Source: Candidatus Hodarchaeota archaeon (GTDB lineage: Archaea > Asgardarchaeota > Heimdallarchaeia > Hodarchaeales > Hodarchaeaceae). From it: a stretch of 43,872 bases of DNA. Where the stretch lies: positions 1 through 43,872 of the forward strand of contig JAEOTM010000102.1 in assembly GCA_016839815.1 (NCBI GenBank), written 5' to 3'. Below the pieces are notes generated by a model. The model was not told the origin of the DNA, ran no database searches, and saw nothing but the letters and a program-made list of their open reading frames with translations. Of the stretch, positions 1-8,662 are shown piece after piece. The stretch's first letter is position 1. Each line of letters begins with the position of its first letter. Made by a program: the position numbers and the translations under genes.

Positions 1-2
1 AG

Positions 3-293
3 GAAGGGATTATTAAACGATTTACCATTGAAATAGATCCTAAGAAGCTAGGTTTTGAATTATCCTCGTTTATTGGGTTTGATGCAGATGCTGAGTCCTA
101 TCTTCAAACTATTGAAGAGGTTAAAACCTGGACTGAGGTAAGAAGTATATTCCAGACCAGTTTGGATCATGATTTTCTTATGGAATGTTGGTTTAGAAAT
201 AATGAACATTTAACGATTTTTCTCAGAAAACTTGAAAATCTCTCAGGAATCACAAAAGTTTGTCCTGCCACAGTTATTCAGCGATTAAAATAA
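3..293 (+). CDS. Lrp/AsnC-family transcriptional regulator, C-terminal part
   Basis: This is a 96-residue reading frame already open at the window edge, so the start and the N-terminal helix-turn-helix are missing. It begins with a segment like EGIIKRFTIEIDPKKLG, the usual junction after the DNA-binding domain of Lrp/AsnC proteins. It then shows the beta-alpha RAM-type ligand-binding fold and ends with the typical ITKVCPATVIQRLK strand. Family members bind amino acids or related effectors and control metabolic or transport genes as dimers or octamers. The GFD-type glycine loop is not clearly visible, so the ligand cannot be named. The family call is firm; the target genes are unknown. Confidence 0.8.
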   Translation, partial: EGIIKRFTIEIDPKKLGFELSSFIGFDADAESYLQTIEEVKTWTEVRSIFQTSLDHDFLMECWFRNNEHLTIFLRKLENLSGITKVCPATVIQRLK

Positions 294-334
294 ACTTTTC
301 TTACTTAATAAACATATAACGGTATTAAATTCTA

Positions 335-350
335 GATTTTTTAAAAAATC
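335..350. repeat. 16-base perfect AT palindrome in the intergenic gap
   Basis: GATTTTTTAAAAAATC reads the same on both strands. It lies 42 bases after the Lrp-like stop. The T-run could serve as a transcription terminator for the regulator gene, or the site could be an operator. In such AT-rich DNA the evidence is weak. The rest of the 294-464 gap shows nothing else I can name. Confidence 0.3.
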
Positions 351-464
351 AGCTGAATACACTCACTGAAATATGAGATACAGTATAGTCAGGAAGAATT
401 TAAAGCGAATATAATTCGGAGTGAATCTGCTGGAAGTGAATAATTCCAAATAAGAGGTTCTCAT

Positions 465-1415
465 GTGAAAAAGGGACAAAAAATTGAGCTGTCAAATGAT
501 GATAAGTTTTTACTCAATGAAAGAGCGTCACTGACACATAACTACTGGCTATCAGCTGGAATCATCCCTCAGACAATGGAAAAAGAAAGAGTTAAAGAAA
601 TATTATTAGTAAATCATCAGCGGTTTCCCTCAGAGAAGATTATCTACATACAAGAGGGAAATGAGCTTGTCGCTTGGTTATCATACAGCCGTGAGAATGA
701 AACTACAGTTGAAATTGACAGGTGGCATCCTGCTGTATTGAGATTTGAAAATAAGCAATTAATTTCTGCAATAATAGCTAAATGTGAGGAGATTGTACGA
801 TCCTCTTGTAAGCAAATCCTTGTCAGCTATTCATATGACAAGAGCGATGATCTACAATTTATTCAAAGTTATAGAGAGCAATATGCGAAAATGGGATATA
901 CTACCCTTGAAGAAAGAAATTTTATGACTTTAGAGCAACCTGAGATTCAAAATGAGGAGTTGTTACCTAAACAATATTCGTTCGAGAGTATTAATAGTAT
1001 ATCTTTGTCAGAATTAGGACTCTTAGCTCATAGAATTTTCATCGATGGAAACGATAGGCACATGCGCCTGCCTCAAGCAGAGATGGAGAAAGAAATATCT
1101 TCGAAAATAACTAAGAATTTTATGGAGGAATTTTCTGGAATCATAAGAGAGGATGAAAAATTGATTGGACTTCTTTTGGTTCAGGATAGAGGATTTGACT
1201 TTCACATAGAGGTGATTGGGATAAATAAAGATTATAGAAACGAAGGAATCGGAAGTTCCTTAATTAAACAGGTAATAAAGGGATTACCAATAGAACAAGA
1301 AAAAAGACTATCTTTGGGAGTGGATGTATTAAATGTTAAAGCAGAAAAACTTTACCAAAAATTGGGATTTAAACAACAAAGTACTATAGTTTCATTAATT
1401 AAAAAATTAAACTGA
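465..1415 (+). CDS. GNAT-family N-acetyltransferase, tandem-domain type
   Basis: The 316-residue protein ends in a clear GNAT domain. The acetyl-CoA-binding motif A reads IGINKDYRNEGIGSSLI at about residues 250-268, followed by the usual LYQKLGFK near the C-terminus. The N-terminal half looks like a degenerate second GNAT fold, a common arrangement in archaea. The start is GTG at 465, preceded by GAGGT at 454-458 with 6-base spacing; an ATG two bases earlier is out of frame and stops at once. The acceptor substrate cannot be predicted. The gene stands alone between an Lrp-type regulator and a convergent transporter gene. Confidence 0.8.
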   Translation: MKKGQKIELSNDDKFLLNERASLTHNYWLSAGIIPQTMEKERVKEILLVNHQRFPSEKIIYIQEGNELVAWLSYSRENETTVEIDRWHPAVLRFENKQLISAIIAKCEEIVRSSCKQILVSYSYDKSDDLQFIQSYREQYAKMGYTTLEERNFMTLEQPEIQNEELLPKQYSFESINSISLSELGLLAHRIFIDGNDRHMRLPQAEMEKEISSKITKNFMEEFSGIIREDEKLIGLLLVQDRGFDFHIEVIGINKDYRNEGIGSSLIKQVIKGLPIEQEKRLSLGVDVLNVKAEKLYQKLGFKQQSTIVSLIKKLN

Positions 1416-1522
1416 TTCAAATACGCAACCAGAGCCCCTTCTTGGGAAGTGTGAAAGTATGTCCTAGCACTACGATTTAACTGTTAAATGAAGTCTTTAA
1501 TTGTAGGAGAACAATAACAGGC

Positions 1523-2794
1523 TTATTTTGCTCCGAGACGTAGATAGAGGGGTTTATACATTAGTGATTTACTATTACTTTTATTAATTAATACTCGAAG
1601 AATTAAAATTAAACAAAAAACTAGTAATGCTGAAAAAACAAATACTACAGTTAAATTAAAGAATTCCCAGATAGGTCCTAGTACAATTGTGGATGTTGTC
1701 CTACCTAAAGAAACATATACTCCAAATACTCCCAGTGCGACTCCTCGATATTCCTTTGGTGCCCGTCGTGCAGTCTCTCCATTAGCTGCAATATACGCAG
1801 TCAAAATGGTACTATTCGTCAGAATGTAGGCAACTATCAAGAGGATAAAGTTTTCTATGAATACGTAACTAATAACTGTTACACATAGAAGAAATAATGA
1901 AACAGTCATTGCTGAAACAAAGTCAAATCTATCCGTTAACCTTCCCAAGTATGGTTTTATCCAGAAAACTAAAACAAGTGACCACAGCCAGATTGCTGAA
2001 ACATCTGGATTTGTGTACCCCTTTGAGACAATGATTAAGGGTACAAAATAACTTGTTGTAAATTCAATGAATGCTAAAATGAAATGGAAGAAATAAACCT
2101 GCCATAATTGGTTTGTTCTACTCATTTCCCTTAATGAACCAATCATTGAAAACCAAGATATTAGAAGAGCAGATGGGATGTTGTCTACATTTTTTCGGTT
2201 TTCTTTTGCTAGCGATTCTGGTAATATCAGGATCGTTACTATCCCAGAAATTGCTGATATTAATGCAATTGATCCAAAGAGTTCTGATAATGAAAAGTTT
2301 AAACTATCCAGTAAAAAAAATGCGAATATTGAGCCAATTATTGAACCAATATCACTTTGTCGAAATATTCGTCCCTGTGATTCTCCCATACGTTCTATAT
2401 CTATATCACCAAGATAACCAAATATAGCTGGCCAATAACATGACATACCCAGTCCGATAAAGGCTGTACTAAGAAACACAAGGATCCAGTCTGTTGCCAA
2501 ACTCATTAAAAACAGTGCTAACGTATAAGAAAAATGTCCCATAATTATTAATGGTTTGCGTCCAATGATTTGAGATAATTCTCCTAATGGTATTCTCAAA
2601 AAGATCTGGAGGATATTACGTAATGTCCCAATAATTGTTACAATTAAAATTACAGTTACAAGATCTTCTCGTAAAAAAATATTCACATACAATCCATATA
2701 TCAGAAGGGGTAGATTTGCGAATAAAGTTGCCAATCCTGCAGTCAGAGTCGCACGATTGTACGACACATGAGCAGGAGCAATAATTGGTTCCAT
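1523..2794 (-). CDS. Major facilitator superfamily transporter
   Basis: The 423-residue protein has about twelve hydrophobic segments in two bundles of six, separated by a charged loop near residue 200 (PESLAKENRKN). The loop after the second segment carries the MFS motif A form GELSQIIGRKPLI, and a weaker counterpart GRLTDRFD occurs in the second half. These signs support a proton- or gradient-driven exporter or importer in the cytoplasmic membrane. Substrate is not predictable. It lies upstream of, and on the same strand as, nothing obviously related: the CoA-transferase pair ends 70 bases before its start and could be co-transcribed with it. Confidence 0.85.
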   Translation of the reverse strand: MEPIIAPAHVSYNRATLTAGLATLFANLPLLIYGLYVNIFLREDLVTVILIVTIIGTLRNILQIFLRIPLGELSQIIGRKPLIIMGHFSYTLALFLMSLATDWILVFLSTAFIGLGMSCYWPAIFGYLGDIDIERMGESQGRIFRQSDIGSIIGSIFAFFLLDSLNFSLSELFGSIALISAISGIVTILILPESLAKENRKNVDNIPSALLISWFSMIGSLREMSRTNQLWQVYFFHFILAFIEFTTSYFVPLIIVSKGYTNPDVSAIWLWSLVLVFWIKPYLGRLTDRFDFVSAMTVSLFLLCVTVISYVFIENFILLIVAYILTNSTILTAYIAANGETARRAPKEYRGVALGVFGVYVSLGRTTSTIVLGPIWEFFNLTVVFVFSALLVFCLILILRVLINKSNSKSLMYKPLYLRLGAK

Positions 2795-2863
2795 AAGATC
2801 ACCTTAGAATGGTGAAAATAATAATTAAGATTAGCTAACGCTGTTAATTCTGCTCTTAAGTTA

Positions 2864-3676
2864 TTACCTGTTACGGGAATCAAAGTTACGAATTTCTAGA
2901 GGATCAGCCTTTGATTGTAATACTTCTATTTCCTCTGCAGTTGGTGGTTCTGTGGTTGCTACATCTGCTGGTATATTCAGATCAAACCCAGTATTCTCTT
3001 GTACTTCTTCACCAGACGAAAATTCATGAATCGAGCGAACAGACATCTTACCATCCACTTGATTGAATTCTAGGATCGCGAGATCAGTAATTATACAGCT
3101 AATCCCCTGATAATTGTCTAACCCAACCGTTTTTCTCCATTCTGGAGAACTTCCACGACCAGTGATAAAATCAACCTCAGGTACAAACGTTCTAGTGTCC
3201 TGACGTGGAATATATGCAATAACCCGACTACAAGTATTTGAAATATCTCCAGCAGCTGCACCCCCGGGAAAACGAAATTTGGGATGATTAGGATCACCTA
3301 TGACACTATTATTAATATTCCCAAATTGATCTATTTGAGCTGGTCGGATAAAGCCAAAGGACAAGGTATGTTTGGGCCCTTCCCAGTACTGATAAAGCTG
3401 GGTTAAGTACGAAAAGCTTTGAGCTTTCGAAATCGATTCGGTAAATGCTTCGGTATCTGTCATTATAGTGAATAAATCAACATCAAGATCAGGATTGATC
3501 CAGTATCCTCCGTAGAAAAACTTAAGGTTTGGAGCGTGAATCATTCGTGCTAATTGAACTGCAACAACAGCAGATGGGATTGCAATTCCAGTATAACACG
3601 TTTCGTAATCCTTGATTTCTCGAGATAAAGAAACCACAATTTGGTCAACAGGTGTGTAATCTCTTGCTGTACTCAT
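2864..3676 (-). CDS. CoA-transferase family I, beta-type subunit (catalytic Glu absent)
   Basis: The 270-residue protein matches the beta subunit of two-subunit family I CoA-transferases such as glutaconate CoA-transferase. Visible signs are the N-terminal GIAIPSAVVAVQLARMIHAP segment, FIRPAQIDQFGNINNSVIG, the glycine-rich FPGGAAAGDI and the late FITGRG motif. In the known enzymes the strand after HAPNL carries the catalytic glutamate (FESG-type). Here that stretch reads FFYGGY, around residues 53-58, so the glutamate position is a glycine. The start codon overlaps the stop of the alpha subunit gene by ATGA, so the two are translationally coupled. It could be a transferase with altered chemistry or a hydrolase like the mycobacterial IpdAB pair. 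Confidence 0.8.
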   Translation of the reverse strand: MSTARDYTPVDQIVVSLSREIKDYETCYTGIAIPSAVVAVQLARMIHAPNLKFFYGGYWINPDLDVDLFTIMTDTEAFTESISKAQSFSYLTQLYQYWEGPKHTLSFGFIRPAQIDQFGNINNSVIGDPNHPKFRFPGGAAAGDISNTCSRVIAYIPRQDTRTFVPEVDFITGRGSSPEWRKTVGLDNYQGISCIITDLAILEFNQVDGKMSVRSIHEFSSGEEVQENTGFDLNIPADVATTEPPTAEEIEVLQSKADPLEIRNFDSRNR

Positions 3677-4515
3677 TGAATCTCCTCCTGTTTTCCAAAA
3701 ACATACTCTTGAAGATAAGTTTCAAACGTTTCTGGCATTTGAGCCATCCCCGAATAAGTCATGATATGCCCCATGTCACTAGCATAAAACGGTGGAAATC
3801 CTGAAGGCCATGCTCCCTTTGGAGCTTCAGCGATGTAATCTGTATCTATTGAAGAAAACATTATTGATTGACCCTGTTGGATAAGTTTTCTTCCTTCTTC
3901 ATGGGTAATCATTTTTTCGACAGTAACGAAGAGTTCCTTGGCACACTGCGCTGGTAATGTTGAAAATTCATCTAATGCATGATGTTTAGGATAATAAACA
4001 TTTCCAAAGTTATCTGCAGCATAAGCGTGAACAATAGCAAGATCTGGTACAATTGCGGGCACCTGAATATAACTTTTACCTCGATAAGTTACTTCCTCAA
4101 AATCCTCCCGTAATTGTACTAAATCAGAGCCTAATAAAGACCGTAACATTATGGCTGGAGTACCTATTGCTCCAGCTTGAAAGGCTCGTACCATACTCAG
4201 CTCGCTCCACTCCTTAAAAACGACACTTTGCTGTTTTTCTATCGCATTTCGGAAGTTTTTTGCCATTCCAACCATAGGTAATCCTACATAACTTGAATGA
4301 AGCTCTTTAATTGCGTTGACGCCTGGGCCCAGGAGAAGGTCTATATCTACATCACCTATCAATGTGTATATTTTTAAGTCCTTAATTCCTTGGCGAATAA
4401 TTTCTCGTACCACTTCCATAGGTTTTAGGAAAAGAGCTGCTCCACCAAATGAAATTTTTTTGTTAGGAGTGATTACATCCCGAACTAATTCCTTTACTGA
4501 CTTTATGATCACCAT
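3673..4515 (-). CDS. CoA-transferase family I, alpha-type subunit
   Basis: The 280-residue protein resembles the alpha subunit of glutaconate-type CoA-transferases. It has the early glycine segment ISFGGAALFLKPMEVVREI, the VGLPMVGMAKNFRNAIE stretch, and AGAIGTPAIMLRSLLGSDLV, which normally binds CoA or the acyl group. Glutamates 102 and 105 lie in FKEWSEL, the region where a catalytic Glu has been described for the alpha subunit of IpdAB-type hydrolases; that comparison is from memory. It is the first gene of a two-gene operon and overlaps the beta gene by 4 bases. The divergent exonuclease III gene lies about 145 bases away. Confidence 0.8.
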   Translation of the reverse strand: MVIIKSVKELVRDVITPNKKISFGGAALFLKPMEVVREIIRQGIKDLKIYTLIGDVDIDLLLGPGVNAIKELHSSYVGLPMVGMAKNFRNAIEKQQSVVFKEWSELSMVRAFQAGAIGTPAIMLRSLLGSDLVQLREDFEEVTYRGKSYIQVPAIVPDLAIVHAYAADNFGNVYYPKHHALDEFSTLPAQCAKELFVTVEKMITHEEGRKLIQQGQSIMFSSIDTDYIAEAPKGAWPSGFPPFYASDMGHIMTYSGMAQMPETFETYLQEYVFGKQEEIQ

Positions 4516-4661
4516 CGTTGCTCAGTCACCTGATTTAGGTATAGTAAATCTAATATTACATCCATATCATCGTTAATACAAACCTTTTCCCCTAAATTCT
4601 CAAACCAGAACACATCTTAAATTATCCATATTGGCATATCAATGCACTTTGGGTGTTTTTA

Positions 4662-5429
4662 ATGGACTTAAAATTACTTTCATGGAATGTTAATGGTATT
4701 AGAGCCTGTATAAATAAGGGTAACTTCCTGAAAACTGTTAAACAAAGAGCCCCTGATATTTTGTGCATTCAAGAAACAAAAGCGCAACCAAACCAACTTT
4801 CGTTGTCAATTGATCTTCCAGAATATGAATCCTTTTGGAATTCTGCAGAGAAAAAGGGGTATAGTGGCGTTTTAACACTCACAAAACATTCACCTATCAC
4901 AACTGTGACCAAAACAGGTAAAACTATCCTTGACACTGAAGGACGTTTCCTTCAACTAGAGTTTGAGGAATTCTTTCTGATTAATTTATATTTTCCAAAC
5001 GCCCAACGAGAACTAAAACGTTTGGATTATAAGCAAGAATTTAACCAAACACTCCTACATTATACAGAGAAGTTAAGAAAGAAAAAACCTGTTGTGCTAT
5101 GTGGAGATTTCAATGTTGCGCATAAAGAAATTGACTTAAAGAACCCGAAAACGAACAAGAAGAATGCTGGTTTCTCTCCTACTGAACGAGCCTTCTTTAC
5201 TGAACTTTTAGATCATGGTTATATTGATACTTTTAGAATGTTTAATCAAGAACCGGACCAATACTCATGGTGGACGTACCGTTCAAATGCAAGGGAAAGA
5301 AACATTGGATGGCGAATTGATTATTGGATAGTAACAGAAGATCTTAAAGCAAACGTTAAAGATGCTTGTATTTTACCTGAAGTCTATGGATCCGATCACG
5401 CTCCCGTTGGTCTTAAGCTTTCGTTTTAA
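4662..5429 (+). CDS. xth: Exodeoxyribonuclease III / AP endonuclease
   Basis: The 255-residue protein carries the full set of ExoIII/APE1-type motifs: LLSWNVNGIRA near the start, IQETK with the metal-binding Glu38, GDFNVAH in the middle, a WRIDYW motif and the C-terminal SDHAPV with the catalytic Asp-His. It cleaves DNA at abasic sites in base excision repair and may trim 3' ends. I chose ATG 4662, preceded by GGTG, because family members begin directly before the first strand. An upstream GTG at 4653 would add three residues. Single gene, divergent from the CoA-transferase pair. Confidence 0.93.
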   Translation: MDLKLLSWNVNGIRACINKGNFLKTVKQRAPDILCIQETKAQPNQLSLSIDLPEYESFWNSAEKKGYSGVLTLTKHSPITTVTKTGKTILDTEGRFLQLEFEEFFLINLYFPNAQRELKRLDYKQEFNQTLLHYTEKLRKKKPVVLCGDFNVAHKEIDLKNPKTNKKNAGFSPTERAFFTELLDHGYIDTFRMFNQEPDQYSWWTYRSNARERNIGWRIDYWIVTEDLKANVKDACILPEVYGSDHAPVGLKLSF

Positions 5430-5502
5430 TTATGTCCGTACCGTAAAATTCTTATGAGGACTCATTTAGTCGTAAGATAAACTTCGGTGTTGTTCAAGAA
5501 TC

Positions 5503-7020
5503 TTGACGGAAAATTATTCTGATTCCTTAGTTCATGCCAAGGGCCTTATGCTAAATGGAAAATTCAAGCAAGCCCTAGATTTATTGCAAAAAGCACAATC
5601 AAATAATTCTCTGGATCAAGAAACCCAATTTCCATACGATCTTTTAACTAGTACCTTGCACATTAGACAAGGGAAGTATCAATACGCAGTTGAAGAAATT
5701 GATAAACTCCTAGAAGGTTATGGTAAAAATCTCCCTAGAATTGATCTTCTGTTATGCAAAATTGAAGCCTTATACCGGGGTGGAAAATTAACTGATTCTC
5801 TCTCCTTGATTGAAAAAACTGAAAAATTATTACGCACCGTAGAGGCAAAAGAAACAGAAAAAGTGGAGAGAATCGCTGGTTTGTTATACCGATCTGCAGT
5901 TATACATCGGAGTAGTGGAGATTTGGATCAGGCTATATATTTTGCTGCACAGAGCCTTATTCTTCAGGAAACAAACGAGTTACATCAAGATAGTGCCTAT
6001 ACGCACAATATTCTAGGTATAATTTATTTTCAAAAGGGTAACTATACTAAATCTCTTAATCATTACCTAAAGAGTCTTGATATTAACAAAAACTTTGGTG
6101 ATCGACAGTATATCGCAAAAAACCTGAATAATATTGGAGAAATTTATCGTTTCAAAGGGGATTTGAACAATGCTCTTCAATACTATCAGTCCAGCTTCGA
6201 GCAATTCCAGCATTTAGGAAATAAACAAGACCTTGCTCATTCATACCATAATCATGGGTTAATCTTTCAGGCAAAGGGAAATTACCTCTTAGCTAAGGAA
6301 AATTTAGAAAAAGCGCTGGCTTTAATTAATGAAGCTGTAGACAATGACATTGATAGAGCAGACACTATTTTTAATTTGATTTCTGTCTCACTTGACCTTT
6401 CCCTGCTAGATGAAGCTCAAAACCATTTAAAAGTTCTAGAACAGTTGGTTGAACATAATAAAATCAATAGAGTCATCGCCCATAGAGCAGCAATAGCCAA
6501 GGCTTTAATTCTTAAGAAAACTAAAAAGCCAGAAAATCTCTTACATTCAAAAGAGATACTGACCGAAATAGTTGAAGAGGACACGTCGTATCATGAATTA
6601 ACGATAACTGCTTTGATTCACTTATGTGATATTCTTTCCCTTGAAATTACTAAAAACGAGGATTATGAAACACTTTCACGCATTGATAAGTATATCACTC
6701 GGTTACAGACTATTGCTGTTGAGTATCACTCACATTTATTACTAGTTGAAATCTATATTCTTCAATCCAGATTTGCTATTATTAAAGGGAAACTTCAACG
6801 ATCATTGAACTTATTAGAAAAAGCAAACTCAATTGCAAAATTAAATAGCTTAGATTCACTGAGTCATAAGCTAGAAGAAGAAATTTATAACTTTGAAGAG
6901 GAGAAAGAAAAATGGGTTGCTCTTATTCAACGTAATGCCCCTCTTGAAGAACGAATTGAGTATGCACGAATTGTTGAATATGTTAATGGGGCCAAGAAGA
7001 TTATCGCTTTATTTGATTAG
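5503..7020 (+). CDS. TPR-repeat protein
   Basis: The 505-residue soluble protein is built mainly of tetratricopeptide repeats. The central section (about residues 150-280) shows consecutive TPR signatures such as NILGIIYFQKGNYTKSLNHY and NNIGEIYRFKGDLNNALQYY. The last ~70 residues form a separate helical module (EKWVALIQRNAPLEERIEY...) that is also present in the TPR protein at 13813, so the two are paralogues. TPR arrays hold partner proteins together; no enzymatic motif is seen. The start is TTG at 5503 with no strong ribosome site. Its last 4 bases overlap the convergent phosphoesterase gene. Confidence 0.8.
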   Translation: MTENYSDSLVHAKGLMLNGKFKQALDLLQKAQSNNSLDQETQFPYDLLTSTLHIRQGKYQYAVEEIDKLLEGYGKNLPRIDLLLCKIEALYRGGKLTDSLSLIEKTEKLLRTVEAKETEKVERIAGLLYRSAVIHRSSGDLDQAIYFAAQSLILQETNELHQDSAYTHNILGIIYFQKGNYTKSLNHYLKSLDINKNFGDRQYIAKNLNNIGEIYRFKGDLNNALQYYQSSFEQFQHLGNKQDLAHSYHNHGLIFQAKGNYLLAKENLEKALALINEAVDNDIDRADTIFNLISVSLDLSLLDEAQNHLKVLEQLVEHNKINRVIAHRAAIAKALILKKTKKPENLLHSKEILTEIVEEDTSYHELTITALIHLCDILSLEITKNEDYETLSRIDKYITRLQTIAVEYHSHLLLVEIYILQSRFAIIKGKLQRSLNLLEKANSIAKLNSLDSLSHKLEEEIYNFEEEKEKWVALIQRNAPLEERIEYARIVEYVNGAKKIIALFD

Positions 7021-7877
7021 ATTTTTATTTCCCAAAACGACGGATCTTGAATAGAAGGAGGGCATTTATCCCTAGCTTGTGAATAAAATTCCTTTCTTGA
7101 ATATTCAAGAGCGTGAAAGGTTACGGTACTAGTATCTATATCAAGAATCATGAATGAAGCAGCAGGATTTCCATCACGTGGTTGGCCTATTGCACCAGGA
7201 TTTAATATAATTTGGTCCCGAGGAAATTTGAACACCTTTGGGTAGCTTACTGAAGCGTTACTATAACGCTCACCTATATGTGACCACCCTTGAACTCTAT
7301 CCCGATTGATATAAAACCGTTGATGTGTATGTCCAACTATGATTATATCTACATCTTTTGTTCCTGAAAATTGGTGGGCACGGTCAATTGTTTGGCGTAA
7401 GGGTTGAATTGGCGGGGCAGGTAGATATCTAACTATGTTATCTCTCTCTTTTTTAGAAGGTGTCCCATGAGTGAGATGGAATGTCTTTTTTCCTAATCCG
7501 AATTCCTGGAAAAATGGTAATTCTTCCAAAAAGTGATACTGAGATTCTGAAATTCCCTTTGCATTTTGACTGAACATCGATTTAGCTGCAGGTCGTACTT
7601 CTTCCATTGAAAAGAGTTTCAAATCATCCTTACATGATTCTTGTTCGAATTGTTGGCAGTATTCATATCTTACTCCAACATCGTGATTTCCAAGGCAGTT
7701 ATAAGTAGGTAACGAGTAATCCATGATAGCTTCTAGACATTCTTTTGGTTGAAATCCGTAGCCAACAAAATCACCTGCACAAATTAAAGCATCTATTTTA
7801 TCCCTTAAGTATTCTAGTACGATTTCCAGAGCAAAGAAATTGGAATGAATATCTGAAATAATGCCAACAGAAACCAT
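7017..7877 (-). CDS. Calcineurin-like metallophosphoesterase (YfcE/MJ0936-like)
   Basis: The 286-residue protein has the whole two-metal phosphoesterase motif series: SDIHSN (Asp9, His11), CAGDFVGYG (Asp36), LGNHD (Asn64, His65), a THGTP motif and VGHTHQRF. NPGAIGQPRDGNP near the C-terminus is typical of the small archaeal/bacterial phosphodiesterase group. It likely hydrolyses phosphodiesters or phosphomonoesters with Mn, Fe or Ni. It is longer than the ~165-residue core because of an inserted helical region between about residues 66 and 140. It is divergent from the longin-like gene and meets the TPR gene tail to tail with a 4-base overlap. Confidence 0.88.
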   Translation of the reverse strand: MVSVGIISDIHSNFFALEIVLEYLRDKIDALICAGDFVGYGFQPKECLEAIMDYSLPTYNCLGNHDVGVRYEYCQQFEQESCKDDLKLFSMEEVRPAAKSMFSQNAKGISESQYHFLEELPFFQEFGLGKKTFHLTHGTPSKKERDNIVRYLPAPPIQPLRQTIDRAHQFSGTKDVDIIIVGHTHQRFYINRDRVQGWSHIGERYSNASVSYPKVFKFPRDQIILNPGAIGQPRDGNPAASFMILDIDTSTVTFHALEYSRKEFYSQARDKCPPSIQDPSFWEIKI

Positions 7878-7925
7878 ATACTTACCCTATTAGTCAGTGA
7901 TTTCGGATAATAAATATGAATAATC

Positions 7926-7933
7926 TTTAAATA
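7926..7933 (+). promoter_or_regulatory. TATA-box-like element for the longin-like gene
   Basis: TTTAAATA lies 34 bases before the ATG at 7967, the spacing expected for an archaeal TATA box with a short leader. A GAG-rich stretch (tgagagatcact) before the ATG could act as ribosome site. Confidence 0.4.
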
Positions 7934-7966
7934 ACCATTGGTTCTGAAAAATACTGAGAGATCACT

Positions 7967-8542
7967 ATGAATTTAGAATACCTTATGATTTATCAAGCTT
8001 CTGGTCTTCCTATCTTTAGTAAATGCTTTAAAGGATTCTGTGCTCTCAATGTACAGGATCCAATGATGTTAAGTGGATTTTTAACCGCCTTACAGTCATT
8101 TAGTACTCAAATCACTGATAATGGAAGTGGAGGTCATTCATCATTGGAAGCTGTCAAAATCGGCCCTACAGTCATGCGATTTAGTAAAGTTCTCCCTTCA
8201 GGTCATAATATTGTAATTGGTCTTTCTGAGGATTCACCTTCTATGGCGAAAGAAATTTTTGATGGGATTGAATCTTTTATTAGAGAAGATTATGCGGATA
8301 CAAATTGGACAATTATAGATACGCTTTTTGGAGAAAAATTTGGTGAATTATTAATTAGAAATGTCTTAGCTCCATTATTTCATAATAAAGGTGGGTGGGA
8401 AGATACTTGCCCATTAGGAGATGCATGTGCAATGAAAGCACTCCCTGTTGAACCAAAAGAAGAAAAAATCTCACTATGGAATGCAATTAAAAGAAAGTAC
8501 CGAAGAATCTGGAAAAAGAAAGGTTTGAGTCATAGCATATAG
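7967..8542 (+). CDS. Stand-alone longin/roadblock-like domain protein
   Basis: The 191-residue protein opens with the pattern LEYLMIYQASGLPIFSKCF, followed by a long helix, a beta hairpin and VLPSGHNIVIGLSED. This strand-helix-strand order resembles the profilin-like (longin or roadblock) fold; the fold is inferred from the pattern, not proven. The same pattern recurs at the C-terminus of the receptor encoded at 22517-25303, so the two domains are paralogous. Residues 110-191 form an extra helical tail with three cysteines (TCPLGDACAM) and a basic end. In Asgard archaea such domains are proposed to partner small GTPases. No GTPase is encoded nearby. Confidence 0.6.
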   Translation: MNLEYLMIYQASGLPIFSKCFKGFCALNVQDPMMLSGFLTALQSFSTQITDNGSGGHSSLEAVKIGPTVMRFSKVLPSGHNIVIGLSEDSPSMAKEIFDGIESFIREDYADTNWTIIDTLFGEKFGELLIRNVLAPLFHNKGGWEDTCPLGDACAMKALPVEPKEEKISLWNAIKRKYRRIWKKKGLSHSI

Positions 8543-8662
8543 GTTTTTGTATTGATAAATCAGGTGCTTTATCATCGTAACCTCTCCCCTACTCATTCGT
8601 ATCGCGAGAACTTCGAATTCTGATAAAGAAAAATTAAGATTGACAGAATTTTGTCTTTTGTT

